Shown: in pieces, positions 36,249 through 44,913 of the stretch
How positions within the stretch are numbered: position 1 is the stretch's first letter
Layout: the number at the start of each line of letters is the position of its first letter
Assembly: GCF_003399645.1 (NCBI RefSeq)
Contig: NZ_NBXD01000008.1
Span: 1 to 64,000, forward strand
Direction: 5' to 3'
Origin: Subtercola boreus
GTDB taxonomy: Bacteria; Actinomycetota; Actinomycetes; Actinomycetales; Microbacteriaceae
DNA: 64,000 bases
Made by a program: the position numbers and the translations under genes
Notes under the pieces: generated by a model
The model's database searches: none
What the model was told of the DNA's origin: nothing
The model's input: the letters and a program-made list of their open reading frames with translations, nothing else

Positions 36249-36910
36249 GGGCGGTCGGCTGGGTCGTCGTGGTGCCCGTCAAGGGCACCGACCTCTCGAA
36301 GACGCGACTGGCCGACCTGCCGGCGAGTGTGGAGTTCCGCCGCCGGCTCGCCCTGGCGTTCGCGCTCGACACGATCACGGCCATCACGGCCGCGGCCGGG
36401 GTCGTGGAGGTTCTCGTGGTGACGGGCGACCCCGAATCCGCCGCCGCACTTGCCCGGCTGGGAACCGACACATTGCCGGTGACGACGGTGCCCGACCCCG
36501 GCGACGGGCTGAACACAGCGATCCTGCGGGGCGTCGCACTCGCCCGCACGCGCAGGCCGGCGGCCGCGATTGCCGCGATCACCGCCGACCTCCCGTCGCT
36601 CACCACGGTCGACGTCGATGACGCACTCCGCCTCGCCATGGGCCACCCCACGGCCTTCATCGCTGACGCCGACGCAACCGGAACCACCACCGTCACGGTC
36701 CAGCCGGGGTTCGCGCTCACTCCCCGGTTCGGCCCCGGTTCCGCAGCGGCTCACGCGGCGAGCGGGATGATCGCCCTCCCCATCCCGCTGGAATCCTCCA
36801 TCCGGCACGACGTCGACACCCCCACCGATCTCGAGGCCACCTCGGCAACGTTCGGCCCCCACACGCGGAGAACCCTCGACTCCGGTCGTGGTGCGGGCGA
36901 GACCGCCTGA
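36245..36910 (+). CDS. cofC: 2-phospho-L-lactate/phosphoenolpyruvate guanylyltransferase
   Basis: 221 residues, GTG start overlapping cofE. A MobA-like nucleotidyltransferase fold: [19 protein letters not shown] (nucleotide loop), [17 protein letters not shown] (metal site), and a C-terminal [11 protein letters not shown]. It activates 2-phospholactate or, in mycobacterial FbiD, phosphoenolpyruvate with GTP for transfer by CofD. The substrate used here cannot be read from sequence. The partner cofD lies 2.1 kb downstream on the other strand. Confidence 0.9.
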   Translation: MRAVGWVVVVPVKGTDLSKTRLADLPASVEFRRRLALAFALDTITAITAAAGVVEVLVVTGDPESAAALARLGTDTLPVTTVPDPGDGLNTAILRGVALARTRRPAAAIAAITADLPSLTTVDVDDALRLAMGHPTAFIADADATGTTTVTVQPGFALTPRFGPGSAAAHAASGMIALPIPLESSIRHDVDTPTDLEATSATFGPHTRRTLDSGRGAGETA

Positions 36911-36975
36911 CATGAGATAACCTCGTTAAGCTGTCTGGCGCACCGGCGCCGGGCACGGTCAGAAGGAGGAGATCC

Positions 36976-36990
36976 ATGGGCACGATCTAA
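36976..36990 (+). CDS. Four-codon mini-ORF (MGTI) with perfect ribosome-binding site
   Basis: AGAAGGAGGA (36961-36970) lies 5 nt before ATG GGC ACG ATC TAA. This is one of the strongest Shine-Dalgarno sequences in the window, yet the frame ends after four codons. The TAA shares two bases with the TAG of the convergent spermidine-synthase-like gene. It may be a leader peptide, a remnant of a broken gene or chance. It lies 65 bp downstream of cofC. Translation is inference. Confidence 0.3.
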   Translation: MGTI

Positions 36991-37946
36991 TGCTGGCGAC
37001 GCACCGCGTCGCCGAGGGTACCGACGAGACCCCCCGGCCCCTTCGAGAACCTCGCGAAGTAGTCGGCTCGGGGCGGTGGGGAGTCGGTCGCCTCCGTGTC
37101 GTCGACCGGGGATGCGTCGCCGATCCACCGGGTCGCGCGTTCGCCCGACAGCACGGCGGGCGGATTTCGGTCGCCGGCAGGCCAGCCCGGTTCGCTGAGC
37201 ATGTCGAGTGGCACGTCGGCCCCGAAGACCAGCACGTTGCCGATGAGGGGGTCAGCGAGCATCCTCCCATCCATCACGATGGCCACATGCGCAAAGAGCG
37301 TCGCAATCGTTGCCGCCTGACGGCGTGACCAGGCGAAGCCGGGGCCGTCGATGAGGTTGGCGACGAACACCCCGGCGGGTGCCATCAGCCTGCTGACGCC
37401 GGAATAGAACTGCAGGCTCGCAACCCGCCGCGCAATGGTGGATCCTGCCCAGAGGTCGACGATCGTCGCCTGGGCTCCGCTCCACGGGGGTGGGCCCGGG
37501 CGCTCGGATGCACTCGCGCCGTTCAGTGAACCTGCCGGACAGCCGTCGATCACCGCCCGCGCATCGTCGAAGAGAAAGCGCACATCGCTCCCGGGTGGCA
37601 GTGGCAGGATGCCGAGCAGGTCAGTGGTGCGTTCGGCTTCGCTCTCGACCACGTATTGCACGGCGGACGACCGGGTCGCGGCGACGTACCGGGCGAGCGT
37701 CAGGGCGCCGCCACCCAGGTGGGCGACGACGAAGGCCGAGTCGGGGCCGGGCGGCAGCTCGTCGAGCACGCGGGCGATGTAGCGCGCATAGTCGAATTCG
37801 ATGGCCAGGGGATCGGTCAGGCACACCTGCGACTGCGAGATTCCGTCGACGACGAGTCTGTAGGAGAGAGCCGCGGGGTCGACCAGCTCGAGTTCTGCCC
37901 GCTGGCCGTTTAGTGCGCTCTGGTAGACGAGCTTCGCTTCATTCAC
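36987..37946 (-). CDS. Spermidine synthase-like methyltransferase-fold protein
   Basis: 319 residues from GTG 37946, chosen because a TATGGT box lies 5 nt upstream; an in-frame ATG is at 37973. The Rossmann nucleotide loop is VAHLGGGALTLARYVAATRS, followed by VQYVVESEAE, VRFLFDDARAVI and IVDLWAGS. The layout matches the spermidine synthase-like actinobacterial proteins without the polyamine-specific signature. Whether it aminopropylates anything is doubtful; it may be a SAM-binding protein of unknown role. Convergent with the F420 genes. Confidence 0.7.
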   Translation of the reverse strand: MNEAKLVYQSALNGQRAELELVDPAALSYRLVVDGISQSQVCLTDPLAIEFDYARYIARVLDELPPGPDSAFVVAHLGGGALTLARYVAATRSSAVQYVVESEAERTTDLLGILPLPPGSDVRFLFDDARAVIDGCPAGSLNGASASERPGPPPWSGAQATIVDLWAGSTIARRVASLQFYSGVSRLMAPAGVFVANLIDGPGFAWSRRQAATIATLFAHVAIVMDGRMLADPLIGNVLVFGADVPLDMLSEPGWPAGDRNPPAVLSGERATRWIGDASPVDDTEATDSPPPRADYFARFSKGPGGLVGTLGDAVRRQH

Positions 37947-37951
37947 ACTCC

Positions 37952-37957
37952 ACCATA
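37952..37957 (-). promoter_or_regulatory. Leaderless -10 box (TATGGT) of the spermidine synthase-like gene
   Basis: TATGGT on the minus strand, 5 nt before the GTG at 37946. Confidence 0.45.
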
Positions 37958-38020
37958 ACCGATGAATCGTCACTATCGCCGAGCCCCCGTCGAATCGGCG
38001 CTCGGCCGCGAATACCGCCG

Positions 38021-39007
38021 GTGACCCGCCACAGCCCCGTACCCCACCGACGCGACACGCATCCCGGCTCGGTGGCCGACTACGGCCACTTCGGCATCGT
38101 CACCGACGCGTGGGCCCTCGGGCTGCACACCTCGGTCGTGCCGACGCCGATCGGGGCGGTCACCGTGCGGCACAGTCGGCACCGGGTGCGGCGGGATGCG
38201 GTGGCCGTCGTGATGCTGCACGGCGCGGCCGGGTCGTGGAGCACGTTCACTCCGCTCCTCCTGACCGCTTTCGCCGAGGGCGTCGACCTGCCAGACCTGG
38301 TCATCCCCGACCTACCGGGCTGGGGCGAATCCTCTCTGCCCGCGGCGCCGGCCGACCGCTCCATCGAGTCGATCGCCGCTGCGGTCGCCAGCGTTGTACG
38401 CGCACTCGGCTACGACCGCTGGATGCTCATCGGCCACTCCCTCGGAGGGTTCGTCGCCCTCGAACTGGCCGTCGCCGAGCCCGCGGCCACGCAGAGGGTT
38501 CTGCTGGTTTCACCGACGACCTTCGGTGTGGCGGAGACGGCCCGGCATCCGCTTCGTCGCTTCGGTGCGCTGCCGGCGTATTCGGGCATGCTCGTCGCCA
38601 TGCGAACGCTCGCGCGGATGGGCCGGGCCGGTACGGCGTTGGTCGGGGGAATCGGTGCCTCCCGGTTCTTTCGGCTCACGATGAGTCCGCTGTTCGCGGA
38701 GCCGGCGCGCATCGATCGCAGTGTCTACCTCGCGCTCGCGCAGGAGGCGCGGCCGCAGTCGTTCGCGATCGCCTCCCGCCGGGCCGGCGCGTACGAGCTG
38801 ACGCGGTGGGCGGGCATCCGGTGCCCCGTTCGATCGGTGCAGGGTGACGCTGACGTCTTCGTCGCCCCCGGTGATCAGGCACAGCTCGCGTCGCTGGTCC
38901 CGGATTTCGAGGGCGGCACCGTGGAGGGTGTGGGCCACTTCGGCCACCTCGAACGGCCCGTCGAGGTACTGAGACGCCTGGTGCTGCCGGCGCTTGTCAG
39001 CGCGTGA
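38021..39007 (+). CDS. Alpha/beta hydrolase
   Basis: 328 residues from GTG 38021; a later GTG near 38070 is possible. The oxyanion region is VVMLHGAAGSWSTF, the nucleophile elbow is MLIGHSLGGFVAL, and the C-terminal His is in GVGHFGHLERP; the acid is probably Asp in VQGDADVFVAP. This is a complete Ser-Asp-His hydrolase with a cap domain. Substrate unknown. It converges on cofD with an 11-bp overlap of the 3' ends. Confidence 0.88.
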   Translation: MTRHSPVPHRRDTHPGSVADYGHFGIVTDAWALGLHTSVVPTPIGAVTVRHSRHRVRRDAVAVVMLHGAAGSWSTFTPLLLTAFAEGVDLPDLVIPDLPGWGESSLPAAPADRSIESIAAAVASVVRALGYDRWMLIGHSLGGFVALELAVAEPAATQRVLLVSPTTFGVAETARHPLRRFGALPAYSGMLVAMRTLARMGRAGTALVGGIGASRFFRLTMSPLFAEPARIDRSVYLALAQEARPQSFAIASRRAGAYELTRWAGIRCPVRSVQGDADVFVAPGDQAQLASLVPDFEGGTVEGVGHFGHLERPVEVLRRLVLPALVSA

Positions 39008-40019
39008 GCGTCCCGGCGGCGTCGAGCGCGGCGGCGGCGAGGGCGGCAGAGGTGTCGACGGTGGTCATCCACAGCGGCACGACGCTCACGCGGATACCGG
39101 CGGCCTCGATCCCGGCGACCAGGGCTTCATCGCTCTGATCGACGAGCCACGCGTCGAGGATGCCGCGGCCGGCGCTGCCCGACACTTCGCGTGAACCGTA
39201 GAGGTGCGCCACCGCATCGGCCGCCACCTCGACCCCGATCGCGTCGAGGCACGCCTTCGCCATGCCGCGCACCGGCGACCCGGAAATGATGGGTGAGACC
39301 CCCACCACCGGCGCCCCCGTCTGCTGCAGGGCGGTGCGGATGCCCGGCACCGGCAGAATCGTCCCGATCGACACGACGGGGTTCGACGGCGCGACCAGCA
39401 CCACATCCGCGCCGAGGATGGCGTCGACGACACCCGGCGCAGCGACCGCGGACTCGAGGCCGTGCTGCTCGAATCGCAGCGCGGGAAGCGAGGCTCGGTA
39501 GCGAACCCACCACTCTTCGAAATGCATGGTGCGGGTGCCGGTGTCGCTCGACGCGTCAGCCACGACCACATGGGTCTCCACGGGTTGATCGCTCATCGGC
39601 ACGAGCGTGACTCCGAGGTTCCAGCGCGCCGTGACCTCGGCCGTCGCCTCGCTGAGCGTCCGCCCCTCGCGCAACAGATGCGACCGGGTGATGTGCGTGC
39701 CGAGGTCGAGATCGCCGAGCGTGAACCACGGCCAGCCGACCCCGTAGGCGGTCAGTTCTGCGCTGACCCGTTCGGACTCGCCGAGCCGCCCCCAGCCGCG
39801 CACCTCGTCGTTCCCGCCACCCAGGGTGTACATGATCGAGTCGAGATCGGGGCACACCCGCAGCCCGGTCAGCCAGAGGTCGTCGCCCGTGTTCACGACC
39901 ACGGTGACCTCGGCGGTCGTGCCGCCGGCCCCATCGGGCAGGGCCTGCCGCAGATGCTGGCGGAGCCCGCGCAGAAACTTCGCCCCGCCGACGCCACCAG
40001 CCAACACCGTAATCTTCAC
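38997..40019 (-). CDS. cofD: 2-phospho-L-lactate transferase (F420 biosynthesis)
   Basis: 340 residues from GTG 40019, which follows GGGAGGATTGAGC, a strong ribosome-binding site. N-terminus KITVLAGGVGGAKFLRGL, then VNTGDDLWLTGLRVCPDLDSIMYTLGG, SPIISGSPVRGMAKACL: all diagnostic for CofD/FbiA. It transfers the phospholactyl or phosphoenolpyruvyl group from the GDP-activated donor to the deazaflavin Fo. With cofC and cofE this gives the late F420 pathway; fbiC (Fo synthase) is not in the window. Confidence 0.95.
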   Translation of the reverse strand: MKITVLAGGVGGAKFLRGLRQHLRQALPDGAGGTTAEVTVVVNTGDDLWLTGLRVCPDLDSIMYTLGGGNDEVRGWGRLGESERVSAELTAYGVGWPWFTLGDLDLGTHITRSHLLREGRTLSEATAEVTARWNLGVTLVPMSDQPVETHVVVADASSDTGTRTMHFEEWWVRYRASLPALRFEQHGLESAVAAPGVVDAILGADVVLVAPSNPVVSIGTILPVPGIRTALQQTGAPVVGVSPIISGSPVRGMAKACLDAIGVEVAADAVAHLYGSREVSGSAGRGILDAWLVDQSDEALVAGIEAAGIRVSVVPLWMTTVDTSAALAAAALDAAGTLTR

Positions 40020-40122
40020 GCTCAATCCTCCCACCCGTACGGCACCCTCCGCGCCGCGCTCAGCGCCAGCCCGCGCTCCGTGCTGAGCGCCACCGGCCCC
40101 GCGCTCAGGATGCGCGCCGCCC

Positions 40123-41031
40123 TCAGCGCCAGCCCGACAGTCGCGCCGCCACCTGCTCGAGCACCGCCTCGCTCGCCGCGTACACGCCCTCCGCCCGCGG
40201 CCAGTGCGTGATCACGTCGGTGAATCCGAGCGCCGCCGCCCGCTCCACCATCGCCTCGAACGCCCCGACGCTCGCAAGCGACACCGCCCCACCGCTGTCG
40301 AGGGACAGGTACCGATCGATCGTGAGCGGATCCCGTCCCTCGCCCGATGCCACGTCGTCGAGCCTTCGCACGAGCGCTTCGACCGCGTTCCACCAGTCCT
40401 CACCGACGGCACCATCGGCTCCCGTCGTCACCCAGCCCTGGCCGAACCGGCTCACCAGTGCGAGACCCTTCGGTCCGTTGGCCGCGACCACGAACGGAAC
40501 GCGCGGCGTCTGGGCCGGGCGACCGACCATTCGGGCATCCCGGGCCGTGTACCACTGGCCGTCTAAGCTGATTCCGGATGCCCGCACCTCCGCCGGGGCA
40601 TCCGGAGACTCTTCGAACCGCAGCAACGTGTCGAGCGCTTCGACGAATTCGGTGAACCGCTCGTGGCGCTGCCTGGCGCTGAGCTGCTGTTGCCCGAGTA
40701 CGAACGCGTCGAACCCGGTGCCGCCCGAACCGATACCGAGCAGGAAGCGCCCCTCGGAGACGTCGTCGAGGGTCGCGATCTCCTTGGCGAATGGCACGGG
40801 ATGCCGAAAGTTCGGCGACGAAACGAAGGTACCGAGCCGGATGCCCGAGGTGACGGCCGCCGCCGCCGTGAGCGTCGGCACCGTGGCACCCCACGGTTCG
40901 TCGGCGAGCGAGCGCCAGGAGAGGTGGTCGTACGTCCACGCGTGATCGAAGCCCAACTGCTCGGCCGCCCTCCATTTGTCACGGGCCACGGCCCAGCGAT
41001 CCTGCGGGAGAAGAACGATTCCAAAGCGCAT
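40123..41031 (-). CDS. F420-type LLM-class oxidoreductase
   Basis: 302 residues of a luciferase-like TIM barrel: MRFGIVLLPQDRW, AAEQLGFDHAWTYDHLSWR, GIRLGTFVSSPNFRHPVPFAKEIATLDDVSEGRFLLGIGSGG and FGQGWVTTGADG. The DHxxW and RHPxxxAKExATLDxxSxGR motifs are typical of F420-dependent family members. The reaction is unknown. It lies 100 bp upstream of cofD in the same direction, so it may share its transcript. A TAGACT box lies 6 nt before the ATG. The 40035-40122 gap holds short direct repeats (CTCAGCGCCAGCCCG) and nothing else. Confidence 0.85.
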   Translation of the reverse strand: MRFGIVLLPQDRWAVARDKWRAAEQLGFDHAWTYDHLSWRSLADEPWGATVPTLTAAAAVTSGIRLGTFVSSPNFRHPVPFAKEIATLDDVSEGRFLLGIGSGGTGFDAFVLGQQQLSARQRHERFTEFVEALDTLLRFEESPDAPAEVRASGISLDGQWYTARDARMVGRPAQTPRVPFVVAANGPKGLALVSRFGQGWVTTGADGAVGEDWWNAVEALVRRLDDVASGEGRDPLTIDRYLSLDSGGAVSLASVGAFEAMVERAAALGFTDVITHWPRAEGVYAASEAVLEQVAARLSGWR

Positions 41032-41037
41032 GCCGCC

Positions 41038-41043
41038 AGTCTA
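41038..41043 (-). promoter_or_regulatory. Leaderless -10 box (TAGACT) of the LLM oxidoreductase gene
   Basis: TAGACT on the minus strand, 6 nt before the ATG at 41031. It overlaps the stop of the upstream MocR-like gene. Confidence 0.45.
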
Positions 41044-42441
41044 GGCAGCGCTCTCCCCGAGCGCCGCGGCCGCGAGCAGCCCCGCCACCTCCTCGGCGTC
41101 GGACTCCACGAGGCCCGCGGTCACGCGCACGAACTGCCGCGATGCCGGTGCCGCCCCTGCCGCTCCGCTCGCCCCGGCACCCGGCTCCGCCCCGCCCGGA
41201 CCCAGCGACGCCTGGAACGACGTGCCGGCCGCCACCCGGATGCCGCTCGCCGCCAGTGCCACCATCGCGCTCCGCTCGTCGTGCACCGGGAGCCAGGCAT
41301 TGATGCCGTCGGACGCCTCGATGGCCAGCCCTCGCCGCGCAAGAGCGGCCTGCAGCGCTCGTTGCCGCGCCGCATAGGTGTCACGCGCCAGCGCGACCTC
41401 GGCCACCGACGACGGCGCCGTGAGAAGTTCGTAGAGAATGACCTGCAGCATCCGCGAGGTCCACCCTGGCCCCAGCATCCGTCTGGCGACGATGGGATTG
41501 AGCAGCGCCGCCGGTCCGCCGAGGGCACCGATGCGAAGATCCGGCCCGTGCGACTTGGCATAACTGCGGATGTGCAGCACCCGGTGCGGAAGCCACGACC
41601 CCAGGCTGATGGCGGGCATCGAACTGATCTCGCCCGAGTGGTCGTCTTCGATGATCACGGGGTCGGTCACGTGCGAATGGGCTTTGAGCACGCGCACCAG
41701 CTGCTCCGCCCGTTCCCTGGTCATCGACGCACCGGTGGGATTGTGCGCGCGGTTCTGCAGGACGATCGCGGCCGGGTTCGTGCCGAGGGCGATGGCCAGG
41801 GCGTCCGGTCGCATGCCCTGCATGTCCATCGCGACCGGAACCCGTTCGGCACCGAGCTGTTCGATGAGGTCGAAGAAGGGCGGGAAACCCGGGTCTTCGA
41901 CGATGACCCGGTCGCCGTAGCGCACGACCATCTCGAGCGATCGCGACACCGCGTCGAGGGCGCCGTCGAGGATCGTGATGCTCTCGGGGGAATAGGGCCA
42001 GGCTGCCCGCAGGTGCCGTTCGAGTTCGGGGAGCACGCGCTGGTTGAGGTAGCTCGAGGTATCGGCGCGGGCCGGCACGCGGGCCAGGGCGGCCTCGAGC
42101 GACGGAAGGAGGTTCGGATCGGGGGTTCCGCTCGAGAGGTCGAGCCGGGCTTCGACGTGGGAGCCGGCCAGTTCGGCGAAGTGCGTCGGCATCCAGGTGG
42201 TGCTGGCGTGCAGCACGAAACTCCCCGCCCGCCCGCGTGAGGTGATCAGGCCGACCCCGGCAAGTGCCTGCCAGGCGTTCGAAACGGTGGCCGGACTGAC
42301 CCCGAGCGCGCCCGCGAGCTCGCGAACGGTGGGCAGCCGGTCGCCCGAGGCGATGCCGCCGGAACGGATCAGCCGCGACACGGCGGCGGCGATGGCCTCG
42401 GGGGTCTTCTTCTCCACAGCCCCGACGATCAGCTCGATCAT
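41041..42441 (-). CDS. MocR-type regulator: GntR HTH fused to aminotransferase domain
   Basis: 466 residues from the ATG at 42441. The N-terminal GntR winged HTH has GDRLPTVRELAGALGVSPATVSNAWQALAGVGLI (about 36-70). The rest is a class I aminotransferase fold: SITILDGALDAVSRSLEMVV, LQNRAHNPTGASMT, VIIEDDHSGEISS, and the PLP-Lys region RSYAKSHGPDLRIGALGG. MocR proteins use PLP or an amine adduct as effector. Divergent from the pyrimidine genes at 42545, it is the likely regulator, perhaps sensing beta-alanine. An Ala/Gly insertion (AEPGAGASGAAGAAPASR) sits near the C-terminus. Confidence 0.92.
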   Translation of the reverse strand: MIELIVGAVEKKTPEAIAAAVSRLIRSGGIASGDRLPTVRELAGALGVSPATVSNAWQALAGVGLITSRGRAGSFVLHASTTWMPTHFAELAGSHVEARLDLSSGTPDPNLLPSLEAALARVPARADTSSYLNQRVLPELERHLRAAWPYSPESITILDGALDAVSRSLEMVVRYGDRVIVEDPGFPPFFDLIEQLGAERVPVAMDMQGMRPDALAIALGTNPAAIVLQNRAHNPTGASMTRERAEQLVRVLKAHSHVTDPVIIEDDHSGEISSMPAISLGSWLPHRVLHIRSYAKSHGPDLRIGALGGPAALLNPIVARRMLGPGWTSRMLQVILYELLTAPSSVAEVALARDTYAARQRALQAALARRGLAIEASDGINAWLPVHDERSAMVALAASGIRVAAGTSFQASLGPGGAEPGAGASGAAGAAPASRQFVRVTAGLVESDAEEVAGLLAAAALGESAA

Positions 42442-42544
42442 CCACACCTCTTGACTTATTTTTACGCCTGCGTCACAGTCTGAAACACGAGAGAAATGTT
42501 CACAACGAATAATAACAAAACCGGCTTCGAGAGGAACACGCACA
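42442..42544. promoter_or_regulatory. Divergent control region of the pyrimidine cluster
   Basis: 103 bp, distinctly AT-rich for this genome. Rightward: GAGAGGAAC is the ribosome-binding site for 42545 and AATAAT (about 42509) a possible -10. Leftward: AAGAGGTGTGG precedes the MocR ATG. TTGACTTATTTTTACGC and GTTCACAACGAATAATAAC are candidate binding regions. I cannot define the operator. Confidence 0.45.
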
Positions 42545-43393
42545 ATGACGGTTGTACGCGCAGCGATCACGCAGACCACCTGGACGGGCGACAAAGAGTC
42601 CATGATCGCCAAGCACGAGCAGTTCGCGCGTGACGCCGCCGCCGACGGCGCCCAGGTCATCTGCTTCCAGGAGCTGTTCTACGGCCCGTACTTCGGCATC
42701 ACCGAAGACAAGAAGTACTACCGCTACGCCGAGCCGGCCGACGGTCCCATCGTGCAGCGCTTCGCGGCGCTCGCCAAAGAGCTGAACCTCGTCATGATCC
42801 TGCCGATCTACGAAGAAGACATCACGGGCGTCTACTACAACACGGCCGTCATCGTCGAGGCCGACGGCACCATCCTCGGCAAATACCGCAAGCACCACAT
42901 CCCGCACCTCGACCGCTTCTGGGAGAAGTTCTACTTCCGTCCCGGCAACATGGGCTACCCCGTCTTCGACACCTCGGTCGGCAAGATCGGGCTCTACATC
43001 TGCTACGACCGGCACTTCCCGGAGGGCTGGCGGGAGCTCGGCCTGAACGGTGCGCACATGGTCTTCAACCCGAATGCCACCAAGCCGGGCCTCTCGAACC
43101 GGCTGTGGGAGGTCGAAGGCCCCTGCGCGGCCGTCGCCAACGGCTACTTCGTGCTGCAGCCCAACCGGGTCGGCCGCGAAGACAACGAGTACGGCGAGCT
43201 CGCCGTCGACTTCTACGGCACCAGCCAGGTCATCGACCCGCGCGGCAACTTCGTGGGCGAGCGCGGCTCCGGTACCGACGAAGAGATCATGATCCGTGAC
43301 CTCGAACTCGACCTGGTTCAGCAGATGCGCGACGACTGGCAGTTCTACCGCGACCGCCGCCCGGAGTCGTACACCTCGATTCCGAAGCCGTGA
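42545..43393 (+). CDS. Beta-ureidopropionase-like nitrilase-superfamily amidohydrolase
   Basis: 282 residues. The nitrilase-superfamily triad is visible: Glu43 in CFQELFYGPYFG, Lys116 in GKYRKHHIPH, Cys153 in LYICYDRHFPEG. The sequence GKYRKHHIPHLDRFWEKFYFRPGN closely resembles N-carbamoyl-beta-alanine amidohydrolase (beta-ureidopropionase) and N-carbamylputrescine amidohydrolase. With a dihydropyrimidinase next door, hydrolysis of N-carbamoyl-beta-alanine to beta-alanine, CO2 and ammonia is the likely role. First gene of the operon. Confidence 0.9.
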   Translation: MTVVRAAITQTTWTGDKESMIAKHEQFARDAAADGAQVICFQELFYGPYFGITEDKKYYRYAEPADGPIVQRFAALAKELNLVMILPIYEEDITGVYYNTAVIVEADGTILGKYRKHHIPHLDRFWEKFYFRPGNMGYPVFDTSVGKIGLYICYDRHFPEGWRELGLNGAHMVFNPNATKPGLSNRLWEVEGPCAAVANGYFVLQPNRVGREDNEYGELAVDFYGTSQVIDPRGNFVGERGSGTDEEIMIRDLELDLVQQMRDDWQFYRDRRPESYTSIPKP

Positions 43394-43397
43394 CGCG

Positions 43398-44837
43398 ATG
43401 AAGACTCTGATCACGAACGGTACGGTCGTGAACGCGACCGGTGTCGCTTCGGCCGACGTGCTGATCGACGGCGAGACCATCGCCGCCGTTCTGGCACCGG
43501 GCTCGGCTCTGCTGGGGTTCGACGTGGCGGCGAACGTCGACCGGGTGATCGATGCCCGGGGCAAGTACGTCATCCCCGGCGGCATCGACGCGCACACCCA
43601 CATGGAGATGCCGTTCGGCGGCACGTTCGCCAGCGACACCTTCGAAACCGGCACGCGGGCGGCGGCCTGGGGCGGAACCACCTCGATCGTCGACTTCGTC
43701 GTGCAGTACGCGGGTGAGAACATCCTCGACCAGTACCAGGCCTGGCACCAGAAGGCCGCGGGCAACTGCGCGATCGACTACGGCTTCCACCAGATCCTCT
43801 CCGATGTGCAGGACTCGTCGCTCACCGCGATGGACGAACTGCTCACCGAGGGCGTCAGTTCGTTCAAGCTGTTCATGGCCTACAAGGGTGTGTTCCTCTC
43901 CGACGACGGCCAGATCGTCAAGGCGATGCAGCGGGCCAGCGACAACGGTGCGCTGATGATGATGCACGCGGAGAACGGCAGCGTCATCGACCTCCTCGTG
44001 CAACAGTCGATCGCCCGCGGCGACACGTCCCCGTACTTCCACGGCACCACGCGCCCGTGGCAGGCCGAAGAGGAGGCGACCCACCGGGCCATCATGCTCG
44101 CGAACCTCACGGGCGCGCCGCTCTACATCGTGCACGTCAGCGCCAAGCAGGCGGTCGAGCAGATCGCCGTCGCGCGCGACCGTGGGCAGAACGTGTTCGC
44201 CGAGACCTGCCCGCAGTACCTCTACCTCTCGCTCGAAGAGCAGCTCGGGGCGTCCAGCGAGCAGTGGGGCGAGTTCGAGGGTGCGAAGTGGGTGTGTTCG
44301 ACGCCGCTGCGGGCTCGCGCCGAGGGTCACCAGCACCACATGTGGCAGGGCCTCCGCACGAACGACCTGCAGGTCATCTCGACCGACCACTGCCCGTTCT
44401 GTATGAAGGGCCAGAAAGACATGGGGCTCGGCGACTTCTCGAAGATCCCCAACGGCATCGGTTCGGTCGAGCACCGCATGGACCTCATCTACCAGGGCGT
44501 CGTGATGGGCGAGATCAGCCTGCCGCGCTGGGTCGAGCTCACCTCCACCACCCCCGCCCGCATGTTCGGCATGTACGGCAAGAAGGGCGTCATCCAGCCG
44601 GGTGCCGACGGAGACGTCGTGATCTACGACCCGAACGGGCACACCTCGATCGGTGCCGGTGAGGGCCGCAGCCACCACATGAACATGGACTACTCCGCCT
44701 GGGAGGGCTTCGAGATCGACGGCCACGTCGACACCGTCATCTCCCGAGGCAAGGTCATCGTCGACGACAATGCCTACCTCGGCACGAAGGGCGACGGCAG
44801 GTACTTCAAGCGTGGCCTGAGCCAGTACCTGATCTGA
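43398..44837 (+). CDS. hydA: Dihydropyrimidinase (D-hydantoinase family)
   Basis: 479 residues. The binuclear zinc site is complete: His66 and His68 in GGIDAHTHMEMPFGG, the carbamylated Lys157 in SSFKLFMAYKG, His190 in MMHAENG, His246 in IVHVSAKQA and Asp330 in ISTDHCPF. It opens the ring of dihydrouracil or dihydrothymine. Starts 5 bp after the ureidopropionase gene. The length is normal. A hydantoin substrate is also possible for this family, but the neighbours favour pyrimidines. Confidence 0.95.
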   Translation: MKTLITNGTVVNATGVASADVLIDGETIAAVLAPGSALLGFDVAANVDRVIDARGKYVIPGGIDAHTHMEMPFGGTFASDTFETGTRAAAWGGTTSIVDFVVQYAGENILDQYQAWHQKAAGNCAIDYGFHQILSDVQDSSLTAMDELLTEGVSSFKLFMAYKGVFLSDDGQIVKAMQRASDNGALMMMHAENGSVIDLLVQQSIARGDTSPYFHGTTRPWQAEEEATHRAIMLANLTGAPLYIVHVSAKQAVEQIAVARDRGQNVFAETCPQYLYLSLEEQLGASSEQWGEFEGAKWVCSTPLRARAEGHQHHMWQGLRTNDLQVISTDHCPFCMKGQKDMGLGDFSKIPNGIGSVEHRMDLIYQGVVMGEISLPRWVELTSTTPARMFGMYGKKGVIQPGADGDVVIYDPNGHTSIGAGEGRSHHMNMDYSAWEGFEIDGHVDTVISRGKVIVDDNAYLGTKGDGRYFKRGLSQYLI

Positions 44838-44913
44838 GCGATCAGGCCGTGCCGGTACCCGCCCGGCACCGCGCATGAAACTCGACCAGACTTCTACGAA
44901 CAGAAAGCACCAG

